From Rhynchospora pubera (Eukaryota; Streptophyta; Magnoliopsida; Poales; Cyperaceae), in assembly GCA_028095005.1 (NCBI GenBank), contig CM051462.1:87555846-87619845 (forward strand): DNA of 64,000 nucleotides, read 5' to 3'. The notes beneath the pieces are model-generated. The model saw only the letters and a program-made list of their open reading frames with translations, made no database searches and was not told where the DNA came from. The translations under genes and the position numbers were made by a program. How positions within the stretch are numbered: position 1 is the first letter of the stretch; each line of letters opens with the position of its first letter. Below are positions 49,387-59,332 of the stretch, piece by piece.

Positions 49387-49400
49387 TTTGGTATCAGAGC
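49387..49400 (+). promoter_or_regulatory. Primer-binding site (initiator Met-tRNA)
   Basis: TTTGGTATCAGAGC immediately follows the left LTR; TGGTATCAGAGC is the usual plant copia primer site. Confidence 0.9.
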
Positions 49401-49466
49401 CGGTTAGGGCTTGTCGGGTTGTTTGGTTTGTCGAGTCGTGTCTTGAGTGAAATTAGTGGAGTCGAT

Positions 49467-50831
49467 ATGTCCGATTTGAGTGGTATGAGTAGTTTGATAG
49501 AGAAGTTGAATAATTATAATTATAGGGATTGGCGTACGTGTATCAAGTCTTATTTGCAGGGACAAGACTTGTGGGATGTTGTCGGTGGTGATGAGACGGA
49601 GCCGCCACCAAACTCGATTCGAGCGTACAAAAAGTGGAAGGTGAAGGCAGGTAAAGCCTTGTTCGTGTTGAAGGCGACAGTTGATAAGAGTCTGTTGTCG
49701 CATATTGAAGATGTCGAGACGCCGAAAGAAGCGTGGGATACATTCGCCGCATTGTTTTCGAAGAAGAATACGAGTCGGTTGCAACTCCTCGAGAGAGAGT
49801 TGATGAACATCTCGCAGGGCAACATGACTGTAAGTGAGTACTTTCTAAAAGTTAAAAATTTGTGTAGAGAGATTGAGCAGCTAGACGCCAATGCGAAGAT
49901 TGGCGAAGATAGAATGCGACGGATAATCATAAACGGAATGCGGCCGGAATTCGGAGCATTCGTGACGGCGATCCAAGGGTGGCAGACGCAACCATCCTTG
50001 TTGGATCTAGAGAGTCTGTTGGCAAGTCAAGAGGCACTTGTCAAGCAGCTTGCCGGATTGACAATGAAGAAGGAGGAAGAAGAGACGGCCATGTATAGTG
50101 GTCGACAAGGAGTGTCGAACAGGAGCCAACACAGAAGGCAGTCGGTTGTCGAGAAGGCTGAGAAGACTGTGCACGAGTGTTGCAGGTGTACGTGTTCAGG
50201 GGGAGCTCCAAGAGGCCAGGAGGGCAATGGAGCTGATCGTGAATTCCGCAGGAGAAGCGTGGTGTGCTACAGCTGCGGACAACAAGGGCACTATGCGAGA
50301 GAGTGCCAGTTCAAGAATGAAGAAGGAAACGTCATGGTGGCCATGAAGGAGAAGGCACCATTCGACGTAAAGAGTGAAGAAGAGTGGGACGGTTTGGCAA
50401 CCGTCGCGATAGTTGACAAGACGACTTCGGAGTCTGAAGAGGAGATCGACTTCGAACCGTGGTTTTTCGAAGAGGCAGTCGAGGAGGAGACTGCAATAGG
50501 AAGTTGCGCGGCAGTGGTAGTTGAGGAGAAGCCACAAGAGAACGCAACGATGAAAGCCATCACTGAGAAGAGAGATGATGTCATAGTCATGGAGAAGGCT
50601 GCAAAAGAACATGTGATTCCACAACAAGGTGGGAATGGTTGCAAAACTCGTCGAGTAAAGGATATAATTACTCGACAACAAAGATCTGATTCGATGATGG
50701 GGCAGATCGAAGATAAGATGAGACGTAACGTGTGGCGGCACGTTCAGAAGAGTTATAGATATTTGAAGAAACATAACGACCCCGATGGTCGAGGCATACC
50801 GAAGGAGACACTAATTGGAAGTCAGTGCTGA
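49467..50831 (+). CDS. Gag protein of the gag-only retrotransposon, 454 residues
   Basis: Copia-type Gag, the structural protein that packages element RNA in virus-like particles. The start at 49467 (MSDLSGMSSLIEKLNNYNYR) matches the usual copia Gag opening, F/L-x-G/N-x-N-Y-x-x-W; the frame is also open to an ATG at 49365, which overlaps the LTR end. Visible parts: Gag domain with LWDVV and AWDTFAALFSKKN (about 1-220), basic linker, one CCHC zinc knuckle CYSCGQQGHYAREC (about 265-278), then an acidic C-terminal half (SEEEWD, SESEEEIDFEPW) of unknown role. The stop lies 7 bp before the right LTR, so no pol was ever downstream in this copy. The frame is fully intact, and with near-identical LTRs this suggests recent mobility. 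Confidence 0.9.
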   Translation: MSDLSGMSSLIEKLNNYNYRDWRTCIKSYLQGQDLWDVVGGDETEPPPNSIRAYKKWKVKAGKALFVLKATVDKSLLSHIEDVETPKEAWDTFAALFSKKNTSRLQLLERELMNISQGNMTVSEYFLKVKNLCREIEQLDANAKIGEDRMRRIIINGMRPEFGAFVTAIQGWQTQPSLLDLESLLASQEALVKQLAGLTMKKEEEETAMYSGRQGVSNRSQHRRQSVVEKAEKTVHECCRCTCSGGAPRGQEGNGADREFRRRSVVCYSCGQQGHYARECQFKNEEGNVMVAMKEKAPFDVKSEEEWDGLATVAIVDKTTSESEEEIDFEPWFFEEAVEEETAIGSCAAVVVEEKPQENATMKAITEKRDDVIVMEKAAKEHVIPQQGGNGCKTRRVKDIITRQQRSDSMMGQIEDKMRRNVWRHVQKSYRYLKKHNDPDGRGIPKETLIGSQC

Positions 50832-50838
50832 GGGGGAG

Positions 50839-51220
50839 TGTTAAAGTCAGCACCGAAGAGCCCAAGGCCCAAGTCCAATATAGAAGATCATTATGGAACA
50901 ATATTGAATAATCTAGAAATATGAAGGTCTCACCCATTGCCGACATTGTTTGGCATGATGCAGAAATTTTAAGAAAAATCTAGAATGCTCCATTAACCGA
51001 CCTAGACATTGTATAAATATGGGAGGAGCCCATTGCTTATGTATGCGTCCAAGTTAGAAGATATGGTTAGCAAGTGTCAAGATGTAGTTCGAGTAGTCTA
51101 ATGTGTTATAGTAGTGTAGGATAGTAAAAGTATGGAGAGTGTATATGATAGATGTCAGTATGTTGTATTAGTATAGTTTAGTAGTAATATAAGCATGTTT
51201 GTATGTATCGTTAGTCAACA
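50839..51220 (+). repeat. 3' LTR of the gag-only retrotransposon
   Basis: Same length as the 5' LTR; three transitions distinguish them. Confidence 0.95.
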
Positions 51221-51881
51221 TGTATATTCGCAAGACATTTTTTTTTCCTTATTTACATTTCCAAAAAACCAAGGTTATCAGTTTAACATTACCATGAGTA
51301 ACATAAAAATATACTTTTATTTAAAGCACAAATGTATAGCAATAAAGCTAATTACAATTTTTCTGTATTCAAAATAAATTCCAAGCTAATAAATTTCCAT
51401 GGAAAGAATCAGGCTTAATCATCACTTGATTGCAGTACTGAGGCCCTGTAACCCCCAGCCATCGGGAAAGCATGGAATTCATATGCACATAATGAAAAAA
51501 TATTCTCGGTGCATGTTTTAATTCCAATACACTGATCTTTGTATGGATCCGAGCGTCGAAATTTGCACCCGTAAACTCAATTAATAAAAGCAGCTAGAAT
51601 TTATTAAATGAACAATTTAACCTGCCTAGAATAATACAAACTCAGACCCAGATCGACACCACAGGCACCAACCAAAAGGTTCCTATACATCACTGTATGC
51701 AATGTATAAACATATATAGATTAAGCATAACTGCCATAATCATTAGATAATAGTCAATATAATGACACATAGCAGACATAAGAGAATATCTGGTAATCAC
51801 AACGCTAGTAATTCTGACTGTGTCGGGGGCCAACTGATCACCGGAGAGTGATCCAAATAACAGTATGAAATAGCATATATG

Positions 51882-52950
51882 TTTTTTTTTTGACAAACTA
51901 GGTAGTGACTACCAAGTAAAGAAAGAAAAAAAGAGAGAAAAAACAGCAAAGAAAGAACAGAAGCCTATGCACACTAACAGTATTTGACAAACAAAGTAGA
52001 CTCGCAGATAATCCAATGGTGCACAGCTCCCAAATGCCTACTCTGATTACGAAAGACTCTATTGTTTCTTTCGAGCCACAGCCCCCAGAAGGTCGTTGCT
52101 ATGAGCGCCAATTTGTCAGCAGAGTTATTTGCTGCAGCAAAGCGTGTCAGTAGTTTGTCTTGGAGACTTGCGTTTGGATCTGAACCTGACTCGGGGTAAC
52201 CTAAGACATTCCACAGTCGAGTGGCAAAGGTGCAGTCAAGGAATAGGTGACCTGCAGTTTCACAAATTATTTGTGTACACATCACACATCCCTGGGTGCA
52301 TGGAATGTTCCTCCTTAACAGTTGATCTTGAGTTAGCAGCCTTCCATGTGCCAATAGCAGCAAAAACAACTTGACAGATGGAGGGATTTTAATCTTCCAC
52401 AGAAAACGCAATGGACTCCGTACTTTACCGGAAAACATAAAAGCCTTGTATGTTGAGGCAGCTGAGTATTTACCATGGTTGGTCCATCTCCAATCAACTC
52501 GATCGGGCAATGTTGAGAAGTTAAGATTGGTTGCAAGTTCAACGAGGTTATTTTGCTGCAGAGTTAGGGGTGCCAGCAACAACTCTTGCAACAGAGGAAC
52601 AGCAGCACGTAGTGTGATGAAACGCCTTGAAGGTGGCTTGGGATGGGAGAGGCAGTAGAATAAGGGGGTTCCTCCCCAATTATTGTACCAGAACAAGGTA
52701 TTCAATCCAGTTCCGACGACTGAGGTGCTGCTTAATTGGAAGTAAAACCTTAAGGAGAGTAAATCTTTCCAAAAGAAAGAGCCACTCAAGTTCCATGCCA
52801 AAGGCGGTAAGTTAACATCTTTTTTGGCAAATAAACGTCTTGCTAATTTACTCCAAAGAGTGTCAGGATCATGGTGCAGTCGCCACCACCATCTTAGAAG
52901 CAAGGCGATGTTGTGTAATCGTAGATCTAAAAGCCCAAAACAATTCATGA
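51882..52950 (-). mobile_element. 5'-truncated LINE (non-LTR retrotransposon)
   Basis: Minus-strand insertion with its poly-A tail as poly-T at 51882-51890 and the target duplication AGCATATATG at 51872-51881 and 52951-52960. Unit B of the segmental duplication (around 55350) preserves the empty site, so it inserted into unit A after the duplication. Only the last 1.07 kb of the element was copied. Confidence 0.92.
51974..52948 (-). pseudogene. C-terminal part of LINE ORF2 (reverse transcriptase zinc-binding region)
   Basis: 324 uninterrupted residues from the truncated LINE. The N-terminal part (FGLLDLRLHNIALLLRWWWR) matches the post-RT thumb region of plant LINE ORF2. The zinc-binding (zf-RVT) domain follows: W-KIKIPPSVKLFLLLLAHGRL, then CTQGCVMCTQ...ETAGHLFLDCTFATRLW. 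Endonuclease and RT catalytic domains are missing, so it is not functional. The lack of stops points to a young insertion. Confidence 0.9.
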
Positions 52951-53684
52951 AGCATATATGTTACTGTTTTCCAATCAGATTTCTACTCATCATAAAAATT
53001 CTACGTAAACTTAGATTCTTTTAATCGCCAAGTCCAAAACAAGCAAGTTAGAATTCATAAAGTGGAATCACACAATCAAATCAGTCTTGAGTAAATCGGG
53101 TCAAATATCATTCAATGGAACACAATAACATACGCTCATATAGTTTAACAAATTCAATCAGATTCAACATGCGGTTTATTTCTTTTTGCAGTTGCTATCA
53201 ACTATATGAGTTGAATAGAAATGCACAGTGAATGATTTCCAACATGCTATATATGCATAAATTTAAAAAATACCGAATCTGAATGGTAACAAAGATTCCA
53301 CGTAAATTTGTACCTGTGTCATGTTTAACGTAAATAAATTGTTAAAAATAATCACGTTAGTAGACGTCGTTTCATGTTTAACGTATATAAATTGTTAAAA
53401 ATAATCTCACGACTATCAAAGACCTCAAGAGTGGAGCTTAAGTAATATGTTTCAGATTGTTATTGCCTGGCTTAATTAATGGGTGTCTTGAACCCAAGTT
53501 TAGATATTTTATTCTTTTGTTTTCGCTTCTGTTGCTCAATGGTGTTATTCAAATATGAATAACTATTTTGTAATTTTCAGTTCGTAAGTCCTATTACTGT
53601 TGTTGTTACTTTTTGTCCAACATATCTGATACGTTTTTCCATCATTTATTTATTACTGTCCTATTATTGTCATAACTATAATTA

Positions 53685-54040
53685 GAGAAATACTAGTGTC
53701 AAATATATTGGACAGATGGGTCCATCCAATATGATCGTTTTTATGTTTTTTAATTTTTAATGACCGATCCGAACTGTTCAATATGTTATCCATATTAAAA
53801 ACTTCTAAGAAACCAATTTTTACATTTTTTTAAATTTGTTTACTTATTTTTTTGGTATTTTAGAAAATCATTGTTATTGGGCGATTTGTAATGTTTATAT
53901 CATGAATTTTCAAAAATACAAAAAAACAGTAAAAAATTTAAAATATAAAAAATAGTTTCTTGTAAGTTTTCAATAGGGAGACAGATGTGGAACGGTTTGG
54001 ATCGGTTATTTAAAATTTAAAAACATGAAAACAATCGTAT
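53685..54040. mobile_element. MITE family M, copy 2 (right end lost)
   Basis: Left end GAGAAATACTAGTGTC as in the other copies, but the sequence breaks off near AACAATCGTA and passes into unrelated DNA. It marks the end of duplication unit A. Confidence 0.8.
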
Positions 54041-54104
54041 TTATTTCTTACATCCGACACGGCAGCCTTGCGTTCCGATAGGCGCATCGCACCGTTTCAA
54101 CGAC
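54041..54104. other. Filler sequence at the tandem-duplication junction
   Basis: About 60 bp (TTATTTCTTACATCCGACAC...) not matching either unit. It separates the truncated MITE copy 2 from the intact copy 3, as expected of an end-joining junction with filler. Confidence 0.55.
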
Positions 54105-54113
54105 ATGTTATGA

Positions 54114-54460
54114 GAGAAATGCTAGTGTCAATATATTGGACGGATGGGTCCGTCCAATATGATCATTTTCACGTTTTTAAATTTCTAATGACCGATATGA
54201 ACCATTCAATATGTTCTCTTTATTGAAAACTTACAAGAAACCAATTTTTGCATTTTTTTTATTTTTTACTATTTTGTTTGGTATTTGTGAAAATTCATGA
54301 TATAAACATTATGGATCATCCAATAACAATGATTTTCTAAAATAGTAAAAAAATTTTAAAAAATGAAAAAAGATTTCTTATAAGTTTTCAATGTGGAAAA
54401 TATATTGAATAGTTCGAATCTGTTATCATCCGTCTAATATATTGGACTCTAGCCTTTCTC
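54114..54460. mobile_element. MITE family M, copy 3 (347 bp)
   Basis: Perfect 9-bp target duplication ATGTTATGA on both sides. Shorter than copy 1 because of an internal deletion in the right arm. Confidence 0.88.
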
Positions 54461-55182
54461 ATGTTATGAATAGTGTTTTTTATTTTTATTTATTATTATT
54501 ATTTTTTTTACAAGCTAGATAGTGACTATTTTCTTTGTAGTGATATTTTTTGGTAGTTTAATTTAAATAGCGCATCAAGCAACTGCATTGAATTTGGAAA
54601 CTTAATAAACCTTCTCAAGTTGTCAATCATGTGGAGGGTCACTGCTTGAGATTTTTTTCACCACAAAAAGCCATTTCAATGATTCAATCCGGTTGGTTTT
54701 TTTATTGGTAAGAATTCAGCTGCTATTATGTATCGGATTTTATTGGGACAAAAGAGGAACCGAACAAAATTTAAGGCCCCTTTCTGGACATTCTCCAATA
54801 CACTGATCTTTGTATGGATCCGAGCATCGAAATTTACACCCGTAAACTCAATTAATAAAAACAGCTAGAATTTGTTAAATGAACAATTTAACCTGCCTAG
54901 AATAATACAAACTCAGACCCAGATCGACACCAGAGGCACCAACCAAAACTAAGGTTCCTATATATCACTGACATGCAAAGTATAACTGCCATAATCATTA
55001 GATAATAGTCAATATAATAGTCACTCAGGTTTTCACGGCCGATCAGATAACCATTTCCTAAACCATTGATTTTTATATAATGACACATAGCAGACATAAG
55101 AGAATATCTAGTAATCACAACGCTAGTAATTCTGACTGTGTCGGGGGCCAACTGATCACCGGAGCGTGATCCAAATAACAGT

Positions 55183-55341
55183 GGTTGTGTTTGGATTGGA
55201 GTCGGAAGAAGAGAAAAAAGGAAGAAGGGTCCAAATTTATTATTAAACAATCCAAACTTTTTACAAAGTTACACACTTCCTAATACTTCTTTCCACTTCT
55301 TTCCTTTTTCCCTTCTTCCCACATCTCATCCAAACGGAGCC
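55183..55341. mobile_element. PIF/Harbinger-type MITE, second family member
   Basis: Same ends as 41815-42003 (right end CATCCAAACGGAGCC; left end diverged, GGTTGTGTTTGGATT). Target duplication AGT at 55180-55182 and 55342-55344. Unit A has the empty site ATAACAGTATGAAAT near 51870. Confidence 0.9.
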
Positions 55342-55691
55342 AGTATGAAATAACATATATGTTATGTTTTCCAATCAGATTTCTACTAATCATAAAAGTT
55401 GTACGTAAAGTTAGATTAATTCTTTTAATCGCCAAGTCCAAAATTAAACAAGAAAGTTAGAATTCATAAAGTGGGAATCACACAATCAAATCAGTCTGAG
55501 TAATTAAATCGGGTCAAATATCAATATCATTCAATGGAACACAATAAACATACTCATATAGTTTAACAAATTCAATCAGATATTCATTCAACATGCGGTT
55601 TATTTCTTTTTGCAGTTTCTATCAACTATATGAGTCGTTGAATAGAAATGCACAGTGAATGATTTCCAACGTGCTATGTATAAATTTAAAA

Positions 55692-56096
55692 GAGAAAGCC
55701 TTCAATCAAAGCGCTTTGACCGGAGTCTCGGTTAAACCCCGTCAGATCTCAATTTTGAAAATTCAAATGACCGATCCAAACAGTCAAATATGATCTCCAT
55801 ATTGAAATCTCCTTACAGACCAAAATTTTCATTTTTTTGAATTTTTTAAGCATTTTTTTCGAATTTTCAAAAATCGTTAATCTAATTTGTTATGAACCCT
55901 ACAAAAATTGCTGTTTTTGAAAATCCGAAAAAAATACATAAAAATTTCAAAAAAAATGAAAATTTTGGTCGGCAAGGAGATTTTAATATGGAGATCATAT
56001 TTGACGGTTCGGATCGGTCATTTGAACTTTCAAAATTAAGAACTGACGGGGTTTAACCGGAACTCCGGTCAAAGCGCTTTGATTGAATCCTTTCTC
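55692..56096. mobile_element. 405-bp foldback MITE with 9-bp target duplication
   Basis: Long imperfect inverted arms; ends GAGAAAGCCTTCAATCAAAG and its near-complement. Target duplication AATTTAAAA, confirmed by the empty site (ATAAATTTAAAAAATACC) in unit A near 53260-53277. 9 bp fits the Mutator superfamily. Confidence 0.92.
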
Positions 56097-56537
56097 AATT
56101 TAAAAAATACCGTATCTGAATGCTAACAAAGATTTCACGTAAATTTGTACCTGTGTCAGCTCCTTTAATCACGTTAGCAGACGTCGTTTCATGTTTAACG
56201 TATATAAATTGTTAGAAATAATCTCACGACTATCAAAGACCTTAAGAGTGGAGCTTAAGTAATATGTTTCACATTGTTATTGGCTCGCTTAATTAATGGG
56301 TGTCTTGAACCCAAGTTTAGATATTTTATTCTTTTGTCTCTCGGTTAATCTGTTGTTGCTCAACGGTGTTATTAAATATGAATAACTATTTTGTAATTTC
56401 CAGTTTCGTAAGTCAAAATTTTTAATGAATAACTTTCAACTCCTATTATTGTTACTTTTTGTCCAAGATATCTGATATGTTTTTCCATCATTTATTTATT
56501 AATTATTACTGTCATGTTATTGTCATAATTATAATTA

Positions 56538-56951
56538 GAGAAATGCTAGTGTCTAATATATTAGACGGATGAGTCCTTCCAATATGATCGTTTTCACGTT
56601 TTTTTTATTTTTAATTAATGACCGATCCGAACCGTTCAATATGTTCTCCATAAAGAAAACTTCTAAAAAACCAATTTTTACATTTTTTTGAATTTTTATT
56701 ACTACTTATTTTTTTGGTATTTTAGAAAATCATTGTTATTGGACGATTTGTAATGTTTATATCATGAATTTTCAAAAATACCAAAAAAAAAAGTAAAAAA
56801 TTAAAAATATATAAAAATTGGTTTCTTGTAAGTTTTCAATAGGGAGAACATATTGAACGGTTTGAATCGGTTATTTGAAATTTAAAAACATGAAAAAAAA
56901 TCGTATTACACGGACCCCATCCGTCCAATATATTAGACTCTAGTATTTCTC
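56538..56951. mobile_element. MITE family M, copy 4 (414 bp)
   Basis: Complete copy with perfect 9-bp target duplication TTATAATTA. It marks the end of duplication unit B. Confidence 0.9.
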
Positions 56952-57273
56952 TTATAATTATCATTATTTTATTTTATTTATATCAAGATCAAGTTAAATA
57001 TACAGAAAATTCTACTTTTAAATATAGAAAGTCCAGAAAGAAAACAAATCAAAAGTCTGAAATCTGAAAGTCAATTAAAAAATAGAAACAGAAATAAATT
57101 TATTTTGCTTTATGACCATAATCGGTCTGAAAAGTATGAAAAATTATCTATACTTTTATATATTTTTATCAGACTATATCGTAATATTCGAAATCCAACT
57201 AATTCTTTTAATTGGTAAATTAACTGAAGTCTAATTTTTTTTTTATTCGACTATATCGTAGTATCGGTATGCC

Positions 57274-59134
57274 CCGAAATTTTAAAAAATAATATTAAAA
57301 TAATATAATCCAATAAAATTAATATCAATTTAATCAGTTTAATATAAATAGTATCGTAAGATCGGAATCCTGGAATCCGAACGTTAGATCGGATTCTGGG
57401 ATTCCGATCTAACGTTAGATCGGATTTTGGGATTCCGAACAGTGCTGTAACTGCTCAATTTTGTCTTTTTCATGGTTTTATTGTAATTCTATTATAAAAA
57501 TTAATTAAATATATGAAATTTTAATATTAAATTAATATATTATGAAATTTTAGTAATATATTTTGAAGATAAGATATTAAATTAATATATTTTATTTTAC
57601 TTCTATTATAAACATTAATTAAATATATAAAATTTTAATATTAAATTAATATATTATAAAATTTTTGTCGTTTGTTTAGAACCGGATTTTTGATATTTTG
57701 AAGAATGTTAGTATAATATAATTCTATATTATGAATAATATTTTAATATTTAAAGTTTTGATATTAATTTGATATGGATGGTTTTATTTTTAATATTAAA
57801 AATTTTCAATTATGTTAAATGTTGTACATAATAAGTACATAATACTTTATGTAATAATTTATTTGTGGCAATAATTATAATATAAACTTATAATTAAATA
57901 TTAGATTTATTTCATTTAATTCATAATATAAAAATACAGGAATTATAAGTGTCATCATCGGCAAATATACCATCCCAGCCTTCGGTAAATACAAAGTGAA
58001 CATATACCGTAAATAAGCTGAACATACAGTCGATCTAAGTGAACACTTACTAACTTATTTTTATAGAACTTATTTGTTTGTATGTGTTCACTTAGATCGT
58101 TTATATGTTCACTTTGTTTTATGTATATGTTCACCATTAGAAGAAGAATTGAATTTTGTAACCATAATATAGATTAGCACACTAAAATAAAAGAAAGGGA
58201 AAAATACATGAAAATCATAATATAATTTAGCACACTAAAATAATATAAAAGGAAAAATGAATCAATAATTCAAACATTGCATTTCACAAACCATTTCACA
58301 AGTATCAATGAATCAATAATTCAAACATTGCATTTCAAACATTGCATTTCACAATTTTACAATCCATCAATCAATCTACAAGCAATTCACAAACATTTCT
58401 ATTCAAACAATAATAAAATAAACATATAAAAAAGCTAACCTGGAGTAGAAAGGAATTGACTCTCTTCTAAATAATTTTTTACCTACATTTTTAATTAATA
58501 CCATCAATTATTATCATTTTTTAATTTTTCCCATATTTAATTATCAAAATCTTAATTATTAAAAGCAAAAAAAATAAAAAAAATAAATTAATTACACATA
58601 AATTTTCATATGAATTTTTCTTATTTTTCGGTATTTTTAAAATAATTTTACAATTTATTATCTATTTTTCTAATTAATTAAGTAGTGAATAAACAAATAA
58701 AAAGACAAAAAATATATCCAATATAATTAATAAATTACATACAAATTTTTTCTGATTTTTTTCTGATTTTTTCAGATTTTTTGAATATTTTTCCAATATT
58801 TTCCTATTTTTTTATTTAATTAACTAAATTAAAAACTAATAAACTAAATAAATAAATAATTAAATTAATAAAAAAAAACTTACTGTTCTCGTCGAAGAAG
58901 TGCGTCCGAGAGCGAGAGCGAAAGGCAGCGAAATTAGATCGGAAACCCCTTATATATATAAAGGTTAGATCGGAATCCCAGAATCCGATCTAACGTTAGA
59001 TCGGAATCCAGGAATCCGATCTAACGTTCGGAATCCAGGATTCCGATCTTACGATACTATTTATATTAAACTGATTAAATTGATATTAATTTTATTGGAT
59101 TATATTATTTTAATATTATTTTTTAAAATTTCGG
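57274..59134. mobile_element. Complete Mutator-like element, 1,861 bp
   Basis: 10-bp target duplication TCGGTATGCC at 57264-57273 and 59135-59144. Terminal inverted repeats of about 170 bp are nearly identical, starting CCGAAATTTTAAAAAATAAT. They carry the same GATCGGAATCC clusters as the element at 1-1556. No transposase; the interior is AT-rich with a nested foldback MITE. Near-identical repeats suggest recent movement, so an autonomous relative probably exists elsewhere in the genome. Confidence 0.93.
57945..58140. mobile_element. Foldback MITE (GTGAACATAT family), nested in the MULE
   Basis: Shares CGGTAAATACAAAGTGAACA and GTATGTGTTCACTTAGATC with 47377-47646. Exact ends uncertain. Confidence 0.6.
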
Positions 59135-59332
59135 TCGGTATGCCACAGTTCTATTTAAATTTTCAGCCCGCAAGCTTATTCTTAAATCTTAAATCAGGGT
59201 CCGTTATATCAAAGTCCTAATCATAACTCATTTTCTAGAAAGACCATAGGAAGAGCGAGCCCATATTTACTTCGGCCCAATGTCCTAAATAATTTCCAAG
59301 AGAGCTCAACAACGGAGGACCATTCGCAATAT

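Larger units (their letters stand above)
49005..51220 (+). mobile_element. Non-autonomous gag-only LTR retrotransposon (TR-GAG type, copia-related)
   Basis: Complete 2,216-bp element with 5-bp target duplication TGTAT (49000-49004 and 51221-51225). LTRs 49005-49386 and 50839-51220, both 382 bp, start TG and end CA. They differ at only three positions, all transitions. A primer-binding site complementary to initiator Met-tRNA (TGGTATCAGAGC) follows the left LTR; a polypurine tract (GAGGGGGAG) precedes the right one. The interior encodes only a Gag protein; no protease, integrase or reverse transcriptase. Matches the published concept of terminal-repeat retrotransposons with a GAG domain, mobilised in trans. 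Confidence 0.95.
46272..54045. repeat. Tandem segmental duplication, unit A (interrupted)
   Basis: 46282-47033 and 51523 to about 54040 together match 54114-56907 (unit B) at high identity by eye. Unit A has 4.49 kb (47034-51522) not present in B, plus a LINE insertion. Unit B has two MITEs absent from A. The array starts and ends inside copies of one MITE family. Confidence 0.85.
54105..56951. repeat. Tandem segmental duplication, unit B
   Basis: Collinear copy of unit A without the 4.49-kb block and without the LINE, but with two extra MITEs (55183-55341, 55692-56096) and about 60 bp extra at 55019-55078. The junction corresponding to the missing 4.49-kb block reads ACATTCTCCAATACACTG at about 54790. 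Confidence 0.85.

Noticed and set aside
49404..50946. Several minus-strand frames opposite the retrotransposon Gag
   Set aside because: Shadows of the Gag frame and LTR; no features of their own.
47034..51522. A single large transposon explaining the block absent from unit B
   Set aside because: No inverted or direct terminal repeats and no target duplication at its borders; it contains several independent elements.
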